From an uncultured bacterium (GTDB lineage: Bacteria; Bipolaricaulota; Bipolaricaulia; UBA7950; UBA9294), in the NCBI GenBank assembly GCA_913009415.1, contig CAJVYM010000009.1:1-41286 (forward strand): DNA of 41,286 nt, given 5' to 3'. Shown here piece after piece: positions 29,501-37,385 of this stretch. The position numbers and the translations under genes are program-made. Numbering within the stretch: the stretch's first letter is position 1; each line of letters opens with the position of its first letter. The notes beneath the pieces were generated by a model, which did no database searches, had not been told where the DNA came from, and was given only the letters and a program-made list of their open reading frames with translations.

Positions 29501-30626
29501 GGTATGGTTGTCCCAGGACAGAGGAGTCAGGAAGGTCACTGGCAATGTGCGCTGTTGTACTCGCAGGGTTTACTGTCTGAGAAAGTGAAGCGCTGGTGCT
29601 GCCTGCGTAGTTCCCATCTCCGTTGTAGGTAGCGGTAATCAAGATGGGACTATCCTCTGCGTTGAACGCAGCAGTGCATTGTGCCTGAGCGCTACCATCG
29701 AGCGACATGTTCTGGCCACCGACAATCGGAATGCTGTCAGCGTAGAAATCCACCGTGCCTGTGGGCGTTCCTGAACCACTGGTGGGTGCGACGGTTGCAG
29801 TAAATGTAACGGTCTGCCCCGTCACGGAGGGGTTGTGGTTCGATGTCACGGTCGTCGTGGTCGTTGTGCGCACTGTTTGGGTCAACGTATCGCTGCTCCC
29901 AGCGTACTTGCTGTCCCCGTTGTAGGTGGCGATGATCGTGATTGGGCTATTCGAAGCGTCGAACGATGCTGTCACACTTGCCGTTCCGCCACTCAGCGCG
30001 ATCGTGCCGAGAGTCCCTCCGGGACTTGCGGTGAATGTCACGTTCCCACCGATGGCCGGCCCTGTAGCCCAGGATGACGTAACCGTAGCAGTAAGTGTCA
30101 CCGTCTGCCCGGTCACGGATGGATTGATGTTCGATTCCACCGACGTCGTCGTGCCGGCCTTGCTCACCGTCATTGTTTTCGGCGTGGCACTGCAGGCGTT
30201 GAGCTCCGGATCGCAAGACGTACAGCCCTCATAGCTTCCCTCAATTGTGTAGTCTCCTGCTACTGACGGGGAGAACAGGTACTCAACCCCGAACGGCTCG
30301 CCGCCGCTCGTGGCAACCCCGCCCGAAAGGATGTCGCACGTTCCAGAACTGGGCGACTTGACACAGCGAGTCAGTGTCCCGTCAAAGGTAACACCAGAGG
30401 CAGTCTGTGGATTAAGCGTCCACGTGATGGTCACGGCCTGACCTATGACTGGGGAAGAGGGATCCCATGAAATGTCGATCTTCGTGTCTGCCCCGGCCAT
30501 TACACAGGAAGATCCAGCAATTAGAGCCATGACGAGGGTGAAAACGGTTACTAAGACCATTCGGTTCCTCAGCCATGTCTTCAAACTTCCCAGCTCCAAA
30601 ATGGCGTACAACAAATGTCCTTTCAT
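23520..30626 (-). CDS. Giant (2368 aa) secreted/surface protein: N-terminal Ig-like (Big) repeats, long thrombospondin-type-3-like Ca-binding repeat region
   Basis: Signal/TM-like N-terminus; repeated SVTGQTVTLTATVT...Ig-like modules; ~33 DxDxDGLxD-type motifs counted by eye. Confidence 0.93.
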   Translation of the reverse strand: MKGHLLYAILELGSLKTWLRNRMVLVTVFTLVMALIAGSSCVMAGADTKIDISWDPSSPVIGQAVTITWTLNPQTASGVTFDGTLTRCVKSPSSGTCDILSGGVATSGGEPFGVEYLFSPSVAGDYTIEGSYEGCTSCDPELNACSATPKTMTVSKAGTTTSVESNINPSVTGQTVTLTATVTSSWATGPAIGGNVTFTASPGGTLGTIALSGGTASVTASFDASNSPITIIATYNGDSKYAGSSDTLTQTVRTTTTTTVTSNHNPSVTGQTVTFTATVAPTSGSGTPTGTVDFYADSIPIVGGQNMSLDGSAQAQCTAAFNAEDSPILITATYNGDGNYAGSTSASLSQTVNPASTTAHIASDLPDSSVLGQPYLVTGTVTVDSPGDGHPTGTVTVVDSSTEANTCTGTVNSDGTWSCSITSDPTTAAATYTLTASYNREDPNFDATSTSDTESHTYTNPATRTEVMGADTPLIVGNTATYTVVVVDTSGGTGTTVPAGSVNVSVNPTGNGTLSATTVNLDAAGRCTFTYTPSSADPTPHAITAEYVPSDSHVASTGTYSQEIVKRAADMILTLNPTTAYIGQDVTVTVHVEDDTTEGTPSVPQGTVTLNDGGKNGTFSNDAPSLDSSGNCTVTYTPGAYDAGTTTIIAIYEGSSIHTGKSTSDNLVVNLRPTETRVVCSMDPILVSQMVSGCTITVKDVADEGTASAPAGAISSLTTDVSGTSETRNLSGPTINGDGNREWSFDYVCTGLDDAAGFDTIRADFTASDGIHEDNAGVFVQSIQRRPTITTVSGGSSTADGVTCTATVEEDPGNAGTPSTLTGKFVLVGNPNEDISGCGSLSGSSPSCTFDVDSDALLTNVSVRYEADDNVHLDSMGSEDIDRSDQFPTDGGGDGSDGSDCHGGCGSGGANITDIIFGLKSANLALTGVQMYLSALQIPISMYPNPFVGGGVVVVTGYEIPMKNIISAVISGTKLAISAFQTTISSDLDGDGLPDVVELTITHTDPYDKNTDDDGMSDGLEVAVAGGYYGGTRRPDPNNWDSDGDGLADGAEYFTYDTDPCVQDTDCDGVSDWQEVTTYTDYDSNDKGLTTARADTRDQCEPLVPDTDGDGLNDGVEYLSGHLAVDATTLASTVDGDGGYSPYVNDSDSDGDGIPDGDESTNGDAIWDGTIGGTGNGAASTGHGETHLCLADTDGDGLSDGEEVALFGSGDVHVITPYGTITNPALDTDSDDDGLSDYEEVNVTHTDPLNYDTDGDGIWDVNELVAIGGAWPHRQFQQISDPLDPDTDDDGLTDDIEYDGTDLGTSHSNDGGSDDTVCPYVNDDDSDDDGLQDGVEDANHGGVGSGSTGGQSNTQSVKSGELWETDLCNPDTDGDGLTDGEEASLIGGGPVDGRPSTWPAAQPSPGFNTVIPEGVSTTVGVSGPDLDPTVPALDDDSDNDGLSDYEEVNITHTDPLDADSDNDTISDADELICTGGSWPQRTFDQESDPLDIDTDDDGLTDNIEWEGSDLGITRTTGGTRDLDCPFVNDDDSDDDGLQDGVEDANHDGTWGVNGSGCTIGSFDTQAAPASDGYYETDLCNPDTDGDGILDGEEVAQLGGGPVAGRPATWPDSQPSPGFNTVTPEGRSTVLPVADYSGTGPLYTFTPTPGPAIAPTVPALDVDSDNDGLSDYEEVNTTGTDPLDADSDDDTIMDADELIATGGTPGTHPQRTFDQESDPLDINTDDDYLPDPVEGSCGTPVYTGTGVSVLAGAIGGTRDTQCPFVNNADSDDDGVQDGAVIPISHTGPNGFAYSYTFIEGFHDVPAADVAAPGTVRTVVTPATGEQHDDQICNVCDADSDGDGLTDGQEVGLGTNPQDWDTDDDGRNDWHEVTGGGPIPTDPFDPDTDDDGLLDSAEVFGSNPTNPTNADTDGDGLCDGGTGTPYMISSHPTVTVNPICKACSTPGLSDCGTGGVRTGSADGIGDHPNPHGYGEDKNGNGAWDGAIGQLWQSGEPGTPETDPNQYDTDGDGDGDGIEVLSFSTSRQSWIPTTDLFGRAITVTYPAPGCLEPLVADTDGDGLSDGYEDRNHDGNFDFLPSEFDHADPLPGPPIPYPTETNPCDPDTDHDGLSDYAERYQPNPAAAYPFNPTNPLDHDTDNDYILDGPEVAYVCTEITHAELDNDGDGLIDEDPPDGIDNDGDGLIDEDGPDFTVRHVDVLDPTNRDSDSDGFIDGLDDDPCNSELIPILQPVQMQPIDTDGDGFSDDDEIIAGTHPNDPEDHPTAYCKIDLDFDQEIDDRMWLEPTVCCGIANSVAIDIDSNGLVDVRVRILAPRDVKKGDFDGDGSEDDYRYVVEYSLSNYRVVQPHVVLTIDDYNGDLTIDHAEVVKK

Positions 30627-30635
30627 CTCGCCCTC

Positions 30636-31946
30636 CTAAAATACCACGCCGGCGGTGACCGCGGCGCGTGTCAGTCCATATCGCCCAAATGTTGCCCGCA
30701 CCGTCACCACCGCTGGGCTAAACCGGAACGTCAGCGAGCTTCCCAAACTGGCAAAGCCGAACTTCTCGGCACGATTGGCAAATGCCACGCTCGTCCCCGC
30801 AGAGAAGATCCCCTGCGATAGCGACAGCCTCATTGATAATCCGGTCATCCCCCGCTCCAACCCCGAAGCCGTCATCGAGAACCTCCCGGTCATCGCTCCC
30901 ATGTTCAATCCCGTGCCAAAGCTTAACGACATCGATCTAAGTTCCAGCGTGTCCAACGCAAACGCGACCCGAAACGGCTCCATGCTGATTGAAAGCGTCA
31001 CCCCACCAAACTTCGGCGGAAATGGCGCGAGTGTTACTGATCCACTGATACTAACCTTGTCCCATAACCTGCCGGAGAGGCTAATCCCCGTTCTGAATGA
31101 TGTTGTCTCCGTACCCGTAGGTGGCTTTCTGTACGAAAAACTCGTTCCAAGCATCACCGATTGAAATGCCGTACCTCCCAAATTCATATCCGCAAGCTTA
31201 ATGCCGCTGATACCAATGCGAGCAAAGAAGTTGTCGGGCAAGACGCTGCCGGTAGCAGAATACCCTTTTATGCTCCTGCCCGATTGCGATGCGTTGATTC
31301 CCAAGCTTGCGCTCATCGAGAAGCCTGCTTGCGCGCGCCAACTGGCGGAGACCAAGCTTCCAACAGCGAAGCTCTGGCTCTGCACCGGGTAGTATAGCGG
31401 CGTGTAGGAAGATCCGGGATTGGGAAAGTTGATGTCTTCAAGCATTGCCAGGGTTTTCATGCTGAATCCGGATATCGAGGTTGAAAGCGTAACCCGTGCC
31501 TTGATGAACATGATGTCCGCTGGCGGGATGATCACCGAGTTTGGCAGGTTGTTGACGTCATTGACCGCCTCAAAGGGAACGGCAAACCACATCTCGGGGA
31601 CGATGCTCAGCCTGTCGAACTGAATCTCGTAGAAGGGCAGGTCCCCCAGGTCAAGCGGTGCCTTGATCACGCAGTGCTCCGGCCCGGCCGTGTTCACCAC
31701 GGCATCAATATTCAGGTCGGCAAATCCGAAGCTAGCGTTCAGAATGAGGTTTGATGCAATAGCGAACTCGAGCATGACAAACTCGCTCGGCGTATTGAGC
31801 TTAATCTCCCCAGTTAACGTCGTCGGAATTCGCCGAGCGACAAGATCCAGCCCAAAACGCCCCGAGATCTGCGCGAATGCCGCACACCCCCCGATGATCA
31901 CCAATGCTATCGGGCAGCAGATCCAACAGAAGGTTCTCCTTGGCAT
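30636..31946 (-). CDS. Secreted/outer-membrane protein, probable beta-barrel
   Basis: Signal sequence ending GGCAAFAQ; alternating amphipathic Gly/Ser-rich strands to the C-terminus; ends 9 nt upstream of the giant ORF start. Confidence 0.65.
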   Translation of the reverse strand: MPRRTFCWICCPIALVIIGGCAAFAQISGRFGLDLVARRIPTTLTGEIKLNTPSEFVMLEFAIASNLILNASFGFADLNIDAVVNTAGPEHCVIKAPLDLGDLPFYEIQFDRLSIVPEMWFAVPFEAVNDVNNLPNSVIIPPADIMFIKARVTLSTSISGFSMKTLAMLEDINFPNPGSSYTPLYYPVQSQSFAVGSLVSASWRAQAGFSMSASLGINASQSGRSIKGYSATGSVLPDNFFARIGISGIKLADMNLGGTAFQSVMLGTSFSYRKPPTGTETTSFRTGISLSGRLWDKVSISGSVTLAPFPPKFGGVTLSISMEPFRVAFALDTLELRSMSLSFGTGLNMGAMTGRFSMTASGLERGMTGLSMRLSLSQGIFSAGTSVAFANRAEKFGFASLGSSLTFRFSPAVVTVRATFGRYGLTRAAVTAGVVF

Positions 31947-32764
31947 TCTCGCCCTCCCTGTTTAAATGTTATGCGATGTTATGTCACCTTCCTGCAGTGG
32001 TCTCTTCGCTGTTGACGAAGCAAAATGCCCTTCGATCAATGAAGAGCATTCTTAAGATACATCCTCTACACAGCGCCACTACAGCCACTAAACCTTCTCC
32101 CCGACCCTGGCAGCCCGGCGGTCTCCTTAGAGATCCGTAGCTTTGTACAGCCGCTTCGCAGCGGGGTTACCGTATTCAGGATCTAGCTTTAATACATCAA
32201 TATGCTTAAACCACTATACAAGGATTCGGGCGCTTTGTCAATAGCTGTGTCTCTTCGCCTAGAACATACTACAAACAATACTCTTTTCATCCTCAGATAC
32301 CACTCAAAGAAAGCGGTTATCACAGAACACGGATCCAGAGGAGGTATTTGTTTTGACAGCGCCACGGAAATGCCTCTTGTGTTTCCAGTGGTTTCCTTTG
32401 CGTCCTGTCTGTCAGAACACGACGGCAGACAGGCCTTTGCGTGAGAATGCTCTTGCCTTCCTCATTACCTGTCACTCACAACCCATCACTGTTTCTCGTC
32501 TCTGCGTGAGACACAAACTTCTTTCACACGCCCGCCAAGATCGCTAAGAAAGACTGGCACGTTCTGTTCTTCTCCGATATCGAGGTTTGACTTGCTGGCT
32601 CTTGCGTTGATGGATACCGAGAACGTTGGACACCAGGCCTGACGCTACCACAAGAAATGCATTGCTTTCGTAGCGTGGTAGCTTGCCTGCCACGTTCAGG
32701 CACGGCTCGCAACACGCGCCTCACGCGGCTATGGTCAACCAAATGGCGCGAACAACGGTGAGTC

Positions 32765-33001
32765 CTAACGCTTCCGGCGGCGCGCGAGCTGGCGAAGGCC
32801 GGGCAGGCTCACCATGTCTTTGTAGCCGCTTGTGAGAAAGGTGACCTCATTCTTGGCCATTCCCATCCGTCGCAGGGTGCGGGAAAACCTGTGGACCGAC
32901 CTTTGCCGCCTGTAGAGATAGCCTATCATCATCCCGCCGGTAGCGACGATGAGCTTTACGATCGATGCGGTAATGGCGAGTATGTGAACTATCCGTTTCA
33001 G
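32765..33001 (-). CDS. Small membrane protein (78 aa), probable CTG start: (L)KRIVHILAITASIVKLIVATGGMMIGYLYRRQRSV...
   Basis: AGGAGG then 7 nt then CTG, starting one base before the upstream gene's stop; hydrophobic N-terminal segment; not in ORF track (ATG-only start would give MMIGYLYRRQ...). Confidence 0.5.
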   Translation of the reverse strand: MKRIVHILAITASIVKLIVATGGMMIGYLYRRQRSVHRFSRTLRRMGMAKNEVTFLTSGYKDMVSLPGLRQLARRRKR

Positions 33002-33300
33002 TTCTCGTCCTCCTGCTCATCATCGTCGCGGTGATGATGGGTAAAATCACCGATGTTGATCCCCTTGTTTCCCATGATGTCACGCAGGTTGATCATGTAT
33101 CCGCGCGCCATCTCCAACGCGTCCTCCTTGGGGATCCCAGATTCTACCAGCTTCTTGTAGAACGTGCCCACCGATTCCGCCATGTTCTCCGCCGATTCCT
33201 TAGAGTAGAGTACGTCTCTCAGGCCTCGCAGCAGGGCTGGGACCTTGTCCGCTACAACGTTTAGCACCTCTCGCAGTTCCTCTACATCATGAGTCTCCAT
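32998..33300 (-). CDS. Conserved-looking hypothetical protein (100 aa) with acidic/His C-terminus
   Basis: In operon with anti-sigma factor (14-nt overlap with the upstream ORF). Confidence 0.7.
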   Translation of the reverse strand: METHDVEELREVLNVVADKVPALLRGLRDVLYSKESAENMAESVGTFYKKLVESGIPKEDALEMARGYMINLRDIMGNKGINIGDFTHHHRDDDEQEDEN

Positions 33301-33679
33301 TATGTTCCTCCTTTTCTCTTGTACTGTATATTGGTACCTGCCTTCCGAACAGGCGCAGGTTGCTTGTAAAGCGCGGTCTTCCTCTTCTCGTAAGGGACAG
33401 TCCCAAAGAGAGTCCGAGGAGGAAGGATCCGAGGTCGAGGCTCCCCAGCAGAAGCTCCCCTTTCTCTGTTCTTACCCGGTCCCAAACGCGCTCGGGGACG
33501 GATGGCGTGTCGTCCATTGCGTTTCTTACTTGAAGCGATAGCTGAAGCATCTCTGCCAGCTCTTCTCGGCAACTTGGGCACGAAGCGATGTGCGCTGCCA
33601 CTGCGGCGGCCTCTCTACAAGGGAGCGTCCCGTTTACGTACCATGGAATCAGTTCTCGTACCTGTTCGCAATCGATCAT
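33287..33679 (-). CDS. Putative anti-sigma factor with zinc-finger (zf-HC2-like) N-terminus
   Basis: MIDCEQVRELIPWYVNGTLPCREAAAVAAHIASCPSCREELA (H-x3-C-x2-C). Confidence 0.85.
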   Translation of the reverse strand: MIDCEQVRELIPWYVNGTLPCREAAAVAAHIASCPSCREELAEMLQLSLQVRNAMDDTPSVPERVWDRVRTEKGELLLGSLDLGSFLLGLSLGLSLTRRGRPRFTSNLRLFGRQVPIYSTREKEEHNGDS

Positions 33680-34182
33680 GTGAGCGCCTCCGCAAGCTTC
33701 TTCTTCGCGTGATACATGCGCGATTTCACCGTTCCCTCCGGTATCTCAAGCAGATTCGCGATCGCCTTGTAGGAAAGGTTCTCATAGAAGGTGAGAAAGA
33801 CGATCTCACGCTGATCTGGTGGTAAGCCCTTCATCGCCGCGTGAACCCGCTCTTGGCGCTCGATCGCTGGAGCCGGATCATCCATGATGGCACGGCTTTC
33901 AGTTGCACGACCTGCCTTCTTCTCCCCGTTGAGGATGTCGTACGCCTTGTGGCGGGCGATCCCGAAGATCCAGGTAGAGACGCGCGAATTCCCGGCATAA
34001 GTGCTCGCCTTGCTCCACACGGTGATCATCGTCTCCTGTACGACCTCCTCAGCCAGGTGATGGTCGCGCAGCAGCGTGAGCGCGTAACGGAAGATCCTTG
34101 TCGCGAATTCCTCGTACAAGCGCTGAAAGGATGCCTCGTCCTTGCGGGCCACTCTTGCCAGCCACTCACGTTCGTGGGCCAC
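33676..34182 (-). CDS. RNA polymerase sigma factor, ECF/sigma-70 family
   Basis: FQRLYEEFATRIFRYALTLLRDHHLAEEVVQETMITVW; region 4 REIVFLTFYENLSYKAIANLLEIPEGTVKSRMYHAKKKL. Confidence 0.95.
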   Translation of the reverse strand: MAHEREWLARVARKDEASFQRLYEEFATRIFRYALTLLRDHHLAEEVVQETMITVWSKASTYAGNSRVSTWIFGIARHKAYDILNGEKKAGRATESRAIMDDPAPAIERQERVHAAMKGLPPDQREIVFLTFYENLSYKAIANLLEIPEGTVKSRMYHAKKKLAEALT

Positions 34183-34440
34183 TTGACCTCCTTAGCGCGC
34201 TGCATCGGCCAACCGTCTTCTCCAGCACCTCGAACCGCCCCTTCGTTCGATCATCGGTCTCTTTTTCTGCTGAGCATTAACCATATTAGAGTGCTCCGTC
34301 TTGCGAAGAAGGTGTCGATATCGCATGAGCGCACGATCAGCATCAATTCTACCACATAGCTTCATCATCACACTTCCCCCTTTTGCAAGTAAGTAGCTAT
34401 TGGCGGACAAAAGGTTCAATCGGGCAAGAGAAACGATGAA

Positions 34441-34475
34441 CGCGGAACGCGGAACTCGGAACGCGGAATGCGGAG
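34441..34475. repeat. Heptamer tandem repeat, ~5 units of CGCGGAA (reverse complement TTCCGCG)
   Basis: CGCGGAA CGCGGAA CTCGGAA CGCGGAA TGCGGAG. Confidence 0.85.
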
Positions 34476-34543
34476 TTCAATGCAAGACGTCTTTCACCAC
34501 GGTGGGCACGAAGGCGAGGAGTGCCACTCGCGCAAGGATATTG

Positions 34544-34915
34544 CTACTCCTGGCTGCGGGGCATCAACTGCTCAGTGGGAGATGATTGGGTGGAAGTATT
34601 CCCCGCAAGTTCGAAGGCAAGTTCGAGGAATTCCTGCACCTGCGGCAAGCGAAGCGAGTAGAAGACCTGCTTCCATTCGCGCCGGCGTTCGAGGTAGCCG
34701 CGATCGTAGAGGACACGTAGGTGTGAAGAGACGTGCGCCGGAGGCAGGTTCACCTCTTGTGAGATATCGCTCACGTTCTTCTCTCCGGAAAACAAAGCAC
34801 ACAGGATGCGAACGCGGTACGGATTGGAGAGGACAGCGATGAATTCCGAGGTCAATAAACAGGTTTCTTCATTCATGGCGCCTCCTTGAGCCTCTGGTAC
34901 TGGGTGATCGTTCAC
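34544..34915 (-). CDS. ArsR-family winged-helix transcriptional regulator
   Basis: LLTSEFIAVLSNPYRVRILCALFSGEKNVSDISQEVNLPPAHVSSHLRVLYDRGYLERRREWKQVFYSL. Confidence 0.9.
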   Translation of the reverse strand: MNDHPVPEAQGGAMNEETCLLTSEFIAVLSNPYRVRILCALFSGEKNVSDISQEVNLPPAHVSSHLRVLYDRGYLERRREWKQVFYSLRLPQVQEFLELAFELAGNTSTQSSPTEQLMPRSQE

Positions 34916-34983
34916 GTGTACGCTCAGTTGACGGGATTATAATATTATACTATTGTACAATGACAGTGTAGTACGATACCACG

Positions 34984-35736
34984 ATGAGTGAAAGGGGACA
35001 GATGAGCGGGAAAGATTGGACTAAGAACGGTCGTTGGTTAATCATACTTACAGGTGTAGTCTTAATAGCGGTCGGGGCGGTGATCGCGTGGAGTGTCACA
35101 TCGCACCGTGCTCCATCATCGCAGGGCGCGCAGACTGCGGAGGCAACGACAAATGAGGTCCCTGCAGCATCGACGAGTAGCGAGACTCCTGCGAACAGTA
35201 CGCCTGCGAGTGGCACTTCTGCGAACAACACGGTTGCTGGCAATGCCGCCGCAAGCAGCACACCTGTGTCAAAACCGGAGGAAACGCCGCCGGCTCCAAC
35301 AGCTCCGGTGGGCACTTCAGTGGGACAAACTGCCCCCGACTTTACGCTCAAGGACCTCAATGGGAACAGCGTCTCACTGCATCAGTTCCGTGGGCATGTG
35401 GTCATCCTCGACTTCTGGGCCAGTTGGTGTCCTCCTTGCCGGGCCTCAATGCCGTCGCTCGACAAGTTCGCCAGTGAATACAAGGATAAGGGTCTCGTGA
35501 TGATCGGGGTAAGCCTCGATCGCAGTGCAAGCGATACAAGTTCCTTCCTTAAGAAGAACGATTACCACAGGCTGATTGCCCTGTGGGGATCTGTCAGCGC
35601 TTCGCAGGGAGTGGCGAGAATGTATGGAGTGAACGCCATCCCGCATACCTTTGTCATCGATCCCAATGGGATCATCCGTTTCACTGATCACCCAATGCGC
35701 CTGACGGAGTCGTTCCTCGATACTCTCTTTCAGTAA
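34984..35736 (+). CDS. Membrane-anchored TlpA/ResA-like thiol-disulfide oxidoreductase
   Basis: N-terminal TM; Ala/Thr/Ser-rich linker; APDFTLKDLNGNSVSLHQFRG, DFWASWCPPCRASMP. Confidence 0.93.
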   Translation: MSERGQMSGKDWTKNGRWLIILTGVVLIAVGAVIAWSVTSHRAPSSQGAQTAEATTNEVPAASTSSETPANSTPASGTSANNTVAGNAAASSTPVSKPEETPPAPTAPVGTSVGQTAPDFTLKDLNGNSVSLHQFRGHVVILDFWASWCPPCRASMPSLDKFASEYKDKGLVMIGVSLDRSASDTSSFLKKNDYHRLIALWGSVSASQGVARMYGVNAIPHTFVIDPNGIIRFTDHPMRLTESFLDTLFQ

Positions 35737-35819
35737 ATTTAGGCTAACAATTTCTTTGGGCTATAATGCTTGTGGCGGGTGGGTAGATGCCTGCCTAACC
35801 TATTGGGAGGAGATGTCTG

Positions 35820-37313
35820 TTGGATACACTTGCTGCATACAAGGAACACCTGCGTGAAATCGGAAAACTGGAATCGGCCCTTTCTCTGCTCAATTGGGAT
35901 CAACGCACCAATCTGCCGCGCAAAGGACATCCCGCGCGTGCTGAAGTGATCGGTAAGCTGACGAAGATGGTCTTTTCTCTCTCGGTATCGGATAAGCTGG
36001 GCGAGTATCTGGAAAAGCTGCAGGGGCAGGACGGTCTGACCGAGGTGGAACGCGCCAGCGTGCGCGTGGTTGGGAAGGCATACCTGCGGCACAAGGTGAT
36101 CCCCCCTGCTTTTTACGAGGAGTACGCCATTGCCGCAGCGCGCTCGGAGACCGCATGGGAGGAGGCAAAGGAGAAGTCGGACTTTGAGCTGTTCAAGCCT
36201 CACCTCGAGCGGATGGTCGACTACGCCCGTAAGTTCGCTGAGTACTACGGATACGACGAGTCGCCCTACGATGCTCTGATCGAAGAATTCGAGCCGGGGA
36301 TGACGAGCGCGGAACTGAAGACGATCATCGAGCCGCTGAGAAGCGAGCTCGTCCCGTTCATTAAGCGGCTAATGGAGGAGGGGAAACGCCCCAAGGACGG
36401 GTTCATGCAGGGGACGTTCCCGGAGGAGATGCAGCGAACACTCTCTCTGAAAGCACTGTCCGCGATGAATTATGACTTCGATGCCGGGAGGTTGGATCAG
36501 ACCGTGCACCCGTTCACCACGACCATCGGCCCGTCCGATGTGCGCATTACCACGCGCTACCTCCCCCACAACGTCCTATCTGGTCTGGCGAGCTCGATGC
36601 ACGAAGGCGGCCACGCCTTGTACGATCAAGGGATACCAGACGACCTCCGTTGGAGCGGTCTGGACGAGGGGGCATCTTTCGGGATACACGAGTCGCAATC
36701 GAGAATGTGGGAGAACCTTGTTGGCCGTAGCCGTCCATTCTGGACGTTCTTCGCGCCGATCGCCGGTGAGGTGGTCCCGCAGCTCTCCGTGGTTTCCGCT
36801 GAGGACCTGTACCGCGCGGTGAACATCGTCAAGCCGTCATTGGTTCGGGTCGAGGCCGATGAGGTGACGTACAACCTGCACATCATGCTGCGTTTCGAGT
36901 TGGAGCAGGCTCTGATCACCGGAGAGATAAACGTCTCCGACCTGCCCGGATTGTGGCGCGATGCGATGAAGCGCTACCTCGGCGTCGTCCCCGAAGACGA
37001 TGCGCACGGCGTGCTGCAGGACGTACACTGGTCTTCCGGCCTGTTTGGCTACTTCCCATCCTATATGTTGGGTAATCTGTACAGCGCCCAGTTCTTCGCC
37101 GCCGCGCGACGAGAGATTACGGACCTCGATGAACAGATTGCGGGTGGGAAGCTGTCGGAACTACTCGCTTGGCTGAGAGAGAATATACATCAGTATGGGA
37201 AGATGTACGAGCCGAAGGAGCTGGTCGAACGCATCACTGGCGAGGCGCCGAACTCCTCTCACTTCGTACGCTACATTGTGGATAAGTACACTGACGTCTA
37301 CGGCCTGCGCTAG
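35820..37313 (+). CDS. Thermostable-type carboxypeptidase (Taq family, M32)
   Basis: LNWDQRTNLPRKG; SSMHEGGHALYDQGIP (HExxH); GIHESQSRMWENLVGRSRPFW; TTG start with GGGAGGAG SD. Confidence 0.94.
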   Translation: MDTLAAYKEHLREIGKLESALSLLNWDQRTNLPRKGHPARAEVIGKLTKMVFSLSVSDKLGEYLEKLQGQDGLTEVERASVRVVGKAYLRHKVIPPAFYEEYAIAAARSETAWEEAKEKSDFELFKPHLERMVDYARKFAEYYGYDESPYDALIEEFEPGMTSAELKTIIEPLRSELVPFIKRLMEEGKRPKDGFMQGTFPEEMQRTLSLKALSAMNYDFDAGRLDQTVHPFTTTIGPSDVRITTRYLPHNVLSGLASSMHEGGHALYDQGIPDDLRWSGLDEGASFGIHESQSRMWENLVGRSRPFWTFFAPIAGEVVPQLSVVSAEDLYRAVNIVKPSLVRVEADEVTYNLHIMLRFELEQALITGEINVSDLPGLWRDAMKRYLGVVPEDDAHGVLQDVHWSSGLFGYFPSYMLGNLYSAQFFAAARREITDLDEQIAGGKLSELLAWLRENIHQYGKMYEPKELVERITGEAPNSSHFVRYIVDKYTDVYGLR

Positions 37314-37385
37314 TTTTCAGCTTTTCAGCAGTCAGATCATCTGTTCTTGGGACATCCGAAGCTGGCTGCTGAAAGCTGGGCGCTG

